Shown here one piece after another: positions 4,351 through 6,667 of a stretch of DNA of 6,667 bases. Made by a program: the position numbers and the translations under genes. This DNA comes from Defluviitaleaceae bacterium (GTDB lineage Bacteria > Bacillota > Clostridia > Lachnospirales > WRAX01), in assembly GCA_009784355.1 (NCBI GenBank), contig WRBU01000065.1, forward strand, positions 1-6,667, written 5' to 3'. The notes under the pieces are model-generated. The model saw nothing but the letters and a program-made list of their open reading frames with translations, had not been told where the DNA came from and made no database searches. Position 1 is the first letter of the stretch, and each line of letters opens with the position of its first letter.

Positions 4351-5949
4351 TTGAAAGCCAGCAAAAAGCCTATTATTTTTATGATACTGGCTTTTGTTTT
4401 GTCGCTTTTTGTTGCTTGCGGTGGGGATGATGGCAATGAGCAATACCCGCCGCACACCACCAATCAAACAGAGCCGCCCACGATACCCACTCTCCCTATA
4501 CAGCATATCCCAAATTATATCATAACCTTAAATATAGAGCCAGCACACAGGCATATCAGCGGTGTTTTGCATGTTGATTTTGTAAATACTTCGCACAGCT
4601 ATGTTGACAATGTGTATTTTAACATCCCGCTAAACAGTTTTAATAGCAACGCTCAGTTTATTCCTTTTTTTGAGCCTTTTGAAGACCGTATTTTCCGGCA
4701 TGGTATAAATTCCCAGCACAGCGTGGGATATGTGAGTATAACTGCTGCTTCTGCCAATCTTATGCCCATAGATTTTAGTATTTCCGAAAATATTTTGTCG
4801 CTGCATCTTCCTGAGAGCCTACCTCCGTCAACAGGCATAGATATTGGGTTGATTTTTGAAGCGCAAATACCCCTTATTAGCCATCGCACAGGGGCAAACG
4901 CCAATGGAATGTGGCTTGGGAATTTTTTGCCCGTTTTATCAGTTTTGAGCGTTAATGGCTGGCATAACTATCCTTATTTTCCTGCAGGCAGTCCTTTTTT
5001 TACCCAAACATCAAATTTTGTTGTCAATATAACGACACCTCTAAATTACAGCGTGGCATCCAGCGGCATTGCAACAACCACTTCTTCCGAATTCAATTTA
5101 ACGCTGGTAGAAGCCCACAGGGTGCGCGACTTTGCTTTCGTTGTAATGTCGGAAAATTATAATACAGCCCGTACCACATCGCATGAGGGAATAAACATTG
5201 CCTTTCATTGGTCTTCTGCGTCAACAGAAATTAATTATGCTGAGATTTTGTCCACTGCAAGCCGTGCGTTAAGTTATTTTGGGCGCATGATTGGACCAAG
5301 CCCGTATAATAACCTAGAAATTGTGGAAGTAAATCATTTTATGATTGGTACGCAGGCATATCCGGGAATTATTTTTGTAGACTCACAACTATTGCGCTCT
5401 AGGGCAGTTCATAACAGCCTTGCAAGAGATATTGCGCATCAATGGTTTTATAATGTGGTTGGAAACAACCCCGTGCAAGATGCGTGGCTGTTATACGGTT
5501 TGGCAACATTTTTGGCATTTGACTTTTTAATGGAACCGTCGTATGTTTCTGCATATATCCGCCATCTTCACGAAAATTTGTCGAACACAATACAGGGCAT
5601 TACCTATAACGCACTCTCAACTAATCTTGGTCAATTTGATAGCTGGTCTGATTTTTACAATATACAGTATATACGAGGTACAGTTTTCTTTTACGCCTTG
5701 CAGCAGCAAATGGGCGCAACAACTTTCGACCGTTTTTTGCGGGCATATTACGAGCGTTTTGCTTTTGGTATTGCTACCACTGCTGACATGATGGCCGTTG
5801 CAGAAGAAATAAGCAATATGGACTTGCAGGACTTCTTTTATGACTGGGCATTGTCTTATGCTCTGCCTCCGTTGCCGGAAATTATAAATTTGCCAAAAAT
5901 AGACTATATACCCGAATTTGGCTGGGGAGATATTTGGGAACTTGAGTAA
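4351..5949 (+). CDS. Lipoprotein with M1 aminopeptidase fold, probably catalytically inactive
   Basis: This 532-aa protein (from the TTG start) is probably a membrane-anchored extracellular lipoprotein. Residues 1-22 are a lipoprotein signal (MKASKK, hydrophobic core, LFVA) ending at Cys23, followed by a Pro/Thr-rich linker (about 34-50). Residues 55-265 resemble the beta-rich N-terminal domain of M1 peptidases, and 290-500 the gluzincin domain. In active M1 enzymes the core is HExxH, 18 residues, then Glu. Here the same spacing is kept, but the residues are R359-D360-I-A-H363 and Y382 (within WLLYG). The GGMEYPG-type substrate loop reads GTQAYPG, with Ala336 in place of Glu. The transition-state tyrosine seems retained (Y440 in QYIRG), as does the downstream helical pattern. 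Two zinc ligands and the general base are therefore missing, so hydrolysis is unlikely and a binding or scaffold role is more plausible. A flavodoxin-fold gene follows after 29 bp, probably co-transcribed. Confidence 0.88.
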   Translation: MKASKKPIIFMILAFVLSLFVACGGDDGNEQYPPHTTNQTEPPTIPTLPIQHIPNYIITLNIEPAHRHISGVLHVDFVNTSHSYVDNVYFNIPLNSFNSNAQFIPFFEPFEDRIFRHGINSQHSVGYVSITAASANLMPIDFSISENILSLHLPESLPPSTGIDIGLIFEAQIPLISHRTGANANGMWLGNFLPVLSVLSVNGWHNYPYFPAGSPFFTQTSNFVVNITTPLNYSVASSGIATTTSSEFNLTLVEAHRVRDFAFVVMSENYNTARTTSHEGINIAFHWSSASTEINYAEILSTASRALSYFGRMIGPSPYNNLEIVEVNHFMIGTQAYPGIIFVDSQLLRSRAVHNSLARDIAHQWFYNVVGNNPVQDAWLLYGLATFLAFDFLMEPSYVSAYIRHLHENLSNTIQGITYNALSTNLGQFDSWSDFYNIQYIRGTVFFYALQQQMGATTFDRFLRAYYERFAFGIATTADMMAVAEEISNMDLQDFFYDWALSYALPPLPEIINLPKIDYIPEFGWGDIWELE

Positions 5950-5964
5950 AAACTTAAATTTGGA

Positions 5965-5972
5965 AAGGGCGG
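5965..5972 (+). promoter_or_regulatory. Ribosome binding site of the flavodoxin-fold gene
   Basis: AAGGGCGG lies six bases before ATG at 5979, within the short gap after the lipoprotein gene. It supports translation of the downstream gene from the same message. Confidence 0.65.
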
Positions 5973-5978
5973 CTTATT

Positions 5979-6667
5979 ATGAAAATTGCTGCTGTAATCG
6001 CATCTTTTGGGATAGATTTTGGACTTGATGCCGCTTTTAAAATTGTTTGCGACACTTTGAAAGAAACGGGCGAAAATGTGCAGATTTTTAACCTCGCAAA
6101 TAGTGGACTTGACCATTACAGCGGGTTTGATTCAACACAAAAAATTATGGATACTATGGAAAGCATCAAGGATGCCGACGGGATTATTTTTGCCTTTCCT
6201 TCGATTTTTAACATGCCAGGTGCGCTTGCGCTTACTTTTTTGGAATATTTTACAGACGAAACTTTTGACTTGTCTTTGCAGGGCAAACCATTCTTGCTAT
6301 TGAGCATTTCTGAAAACGGGGGCGAAAGAGCCGCTTTGCAATGCGCTTCTGATGCCATTTTACAGCTTGGCGGGCATGATGTGGTGCGCATTGCTTTAAA
6401 TGCCGCTGCTGCAAGCGTTGTTAAAGGTGATGTCATTGAATTAATAGAGCGTCAAACCGAAGATTTTTACCGCATATTGCGTCAAAACCGCCGCTATGTT
6501 TACTCATTGCCAAAGACGGCGGCTTCTGGACGTATTATGCAAGCAAACAGCACTTCAAATGCCGCCCGCACACCAATCAACCTTGATGAAATCTATAAAA
6601 AACACAAACTAGACAATATAACGGACGAACAACAAGGTGACATAGACAAAATCACAGAAATGTTTGC
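5979..6667 (+). CDS. Flavodoxin-fold putative NAD(P)H-dependent oxidoreductase, 3' end outside the window
   Basis: The frame stays open from ATG 5979 to the right edge (229 complete codons), so the gene is partial. The beginning MKIAAVIASFG is a first beta strand. It is followed by a helix, a second strand (NVQIFNLA), then ADGIIFAFPSIFNMPGALALTFLEYF (67-91), which resembles the substrate/flavin loop of NADPH-dependent FMN reductases (ADGIIFxxPxYxxxxxGxLKxFLD). A strand at GKPFLLLSIS and a helix-strand unit (about 117-139) complete an alpha/beta flavodoxin-like core. The usual GSxRxxS phosphate-binding start is not recognisable (ASFGIDFG in its place), so the cofactor is uncertain. Residues about 165-229 form a charged, probably helical C-terminal extension beyond the core. 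It lies 29 bp after the M1-like lipoprotein gene and probably shares its transcript. A cytoplasmic location is expected because no signal peptide is present. Confidence 0.75.
   Translation, partial: MKIAAVIASFGIDFGLDAAFKIVCDTLKETGENVQIFNLANSGLDHYSGFDSTQKIMDTMESIKDADGIIFAFPSIFNMPGALALTFLEYFTDETFDLSLQGKPFLLLSISENGGERAALQCASDAILQLGGHDVVRIALNAAAASVVKGDVIELIERQTEDFYRILRQNRRYVYSLPKTAASGRIMQANSTSNAARTPINLDEIYKKHKLDNITDEQQGDIDKITEMF

Noticed and set aside
5425..5439. Sequencing error or frameshift explaining the lost HExxH motif
   Set aside because: The frame is uninterrupted and normal on both sides. Changing His-Glu to Arg-Asp (aga gat) needs several substitutions, and two other active-site positions are altered independently.
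6116..6436. Minus-strand open frame opposite the flavodoxin-fold gene
   Set aside because: The plus-strand frame is open throughout, has a ribosome binding site and a recognisable fold. The antisense frame has neither.

Overview
The window looks like a chromosomal segment of an uncultured or little-studied Clostridia-type Firmicute. The grounds are AT-rich coding sequence, Shine-Dalgarno-led genes, a YitT-family membrane protein, a copper-amine-oxidase-like 'stalk' secreted protein, and a MurG carrying the HESD and SRGDQILNA variants that I associate with Clostridia, particularly Lachnospirales-like lineages. That placement is an inference from protein flavour; no rRNA or marker phylogeny is possible here.

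Layout. Bases 1-423 are non-coding and hold six GC-rich palindromic hairpins in strictly alternating orientation, forming a degenerate tandem array of roughly 120-135 bp composite units. A rho-independent terminator (427-453) then closes a minus-strand gene (460-1566) for a secreted protein with two stalk repeats and a C-terminal domain bearing a His/Cys motif. Upstream of it, also on the minus strand, is a YitT/DUF2179 membrane protein (1683-2528). Divergent from that is a small six-helix membrane protein of unknown function with a cysteine-rich N-terminus (2600-3175). It converges on murG (3172-4242, minus), and the two stop codons share one CTAG. Divergent from murG is a lipoprotein with an M1-aminopeptidase fold (4351-5949), followed 29 bp later by a flavodoxin-fold putative oxidoreductase that runs off the right edge (5979-6667).

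How the genes relate. Several products act at the cell envelope: MurG makes lipid II, the lipoprotein and the stalk protein sit outside the membrane, and two others are integral membrane proteins. No single pathway links them all. Both divergent intergenic regions are compact, and in each the two outward promoters appear to share or overlap their -10 elements, so each divergent pair may be transcriptionally linked.

Most notable points. The M1-like lipoprotein has lost two of three zinc ligands, the catalytic Glu and the GAMEN-type Glu, yet keeps the rest of the fold signature, so it is probably a pseudo-peptidase. The hairpin array shows base-pair-preserving variation between copies and a higher-order repeat structure. 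The stalk protein ends in a domain with a GHxCxHF motif that may be catalytic. I see no CRISPR array, tRNA, rRNA, insertion sequence or defence system.
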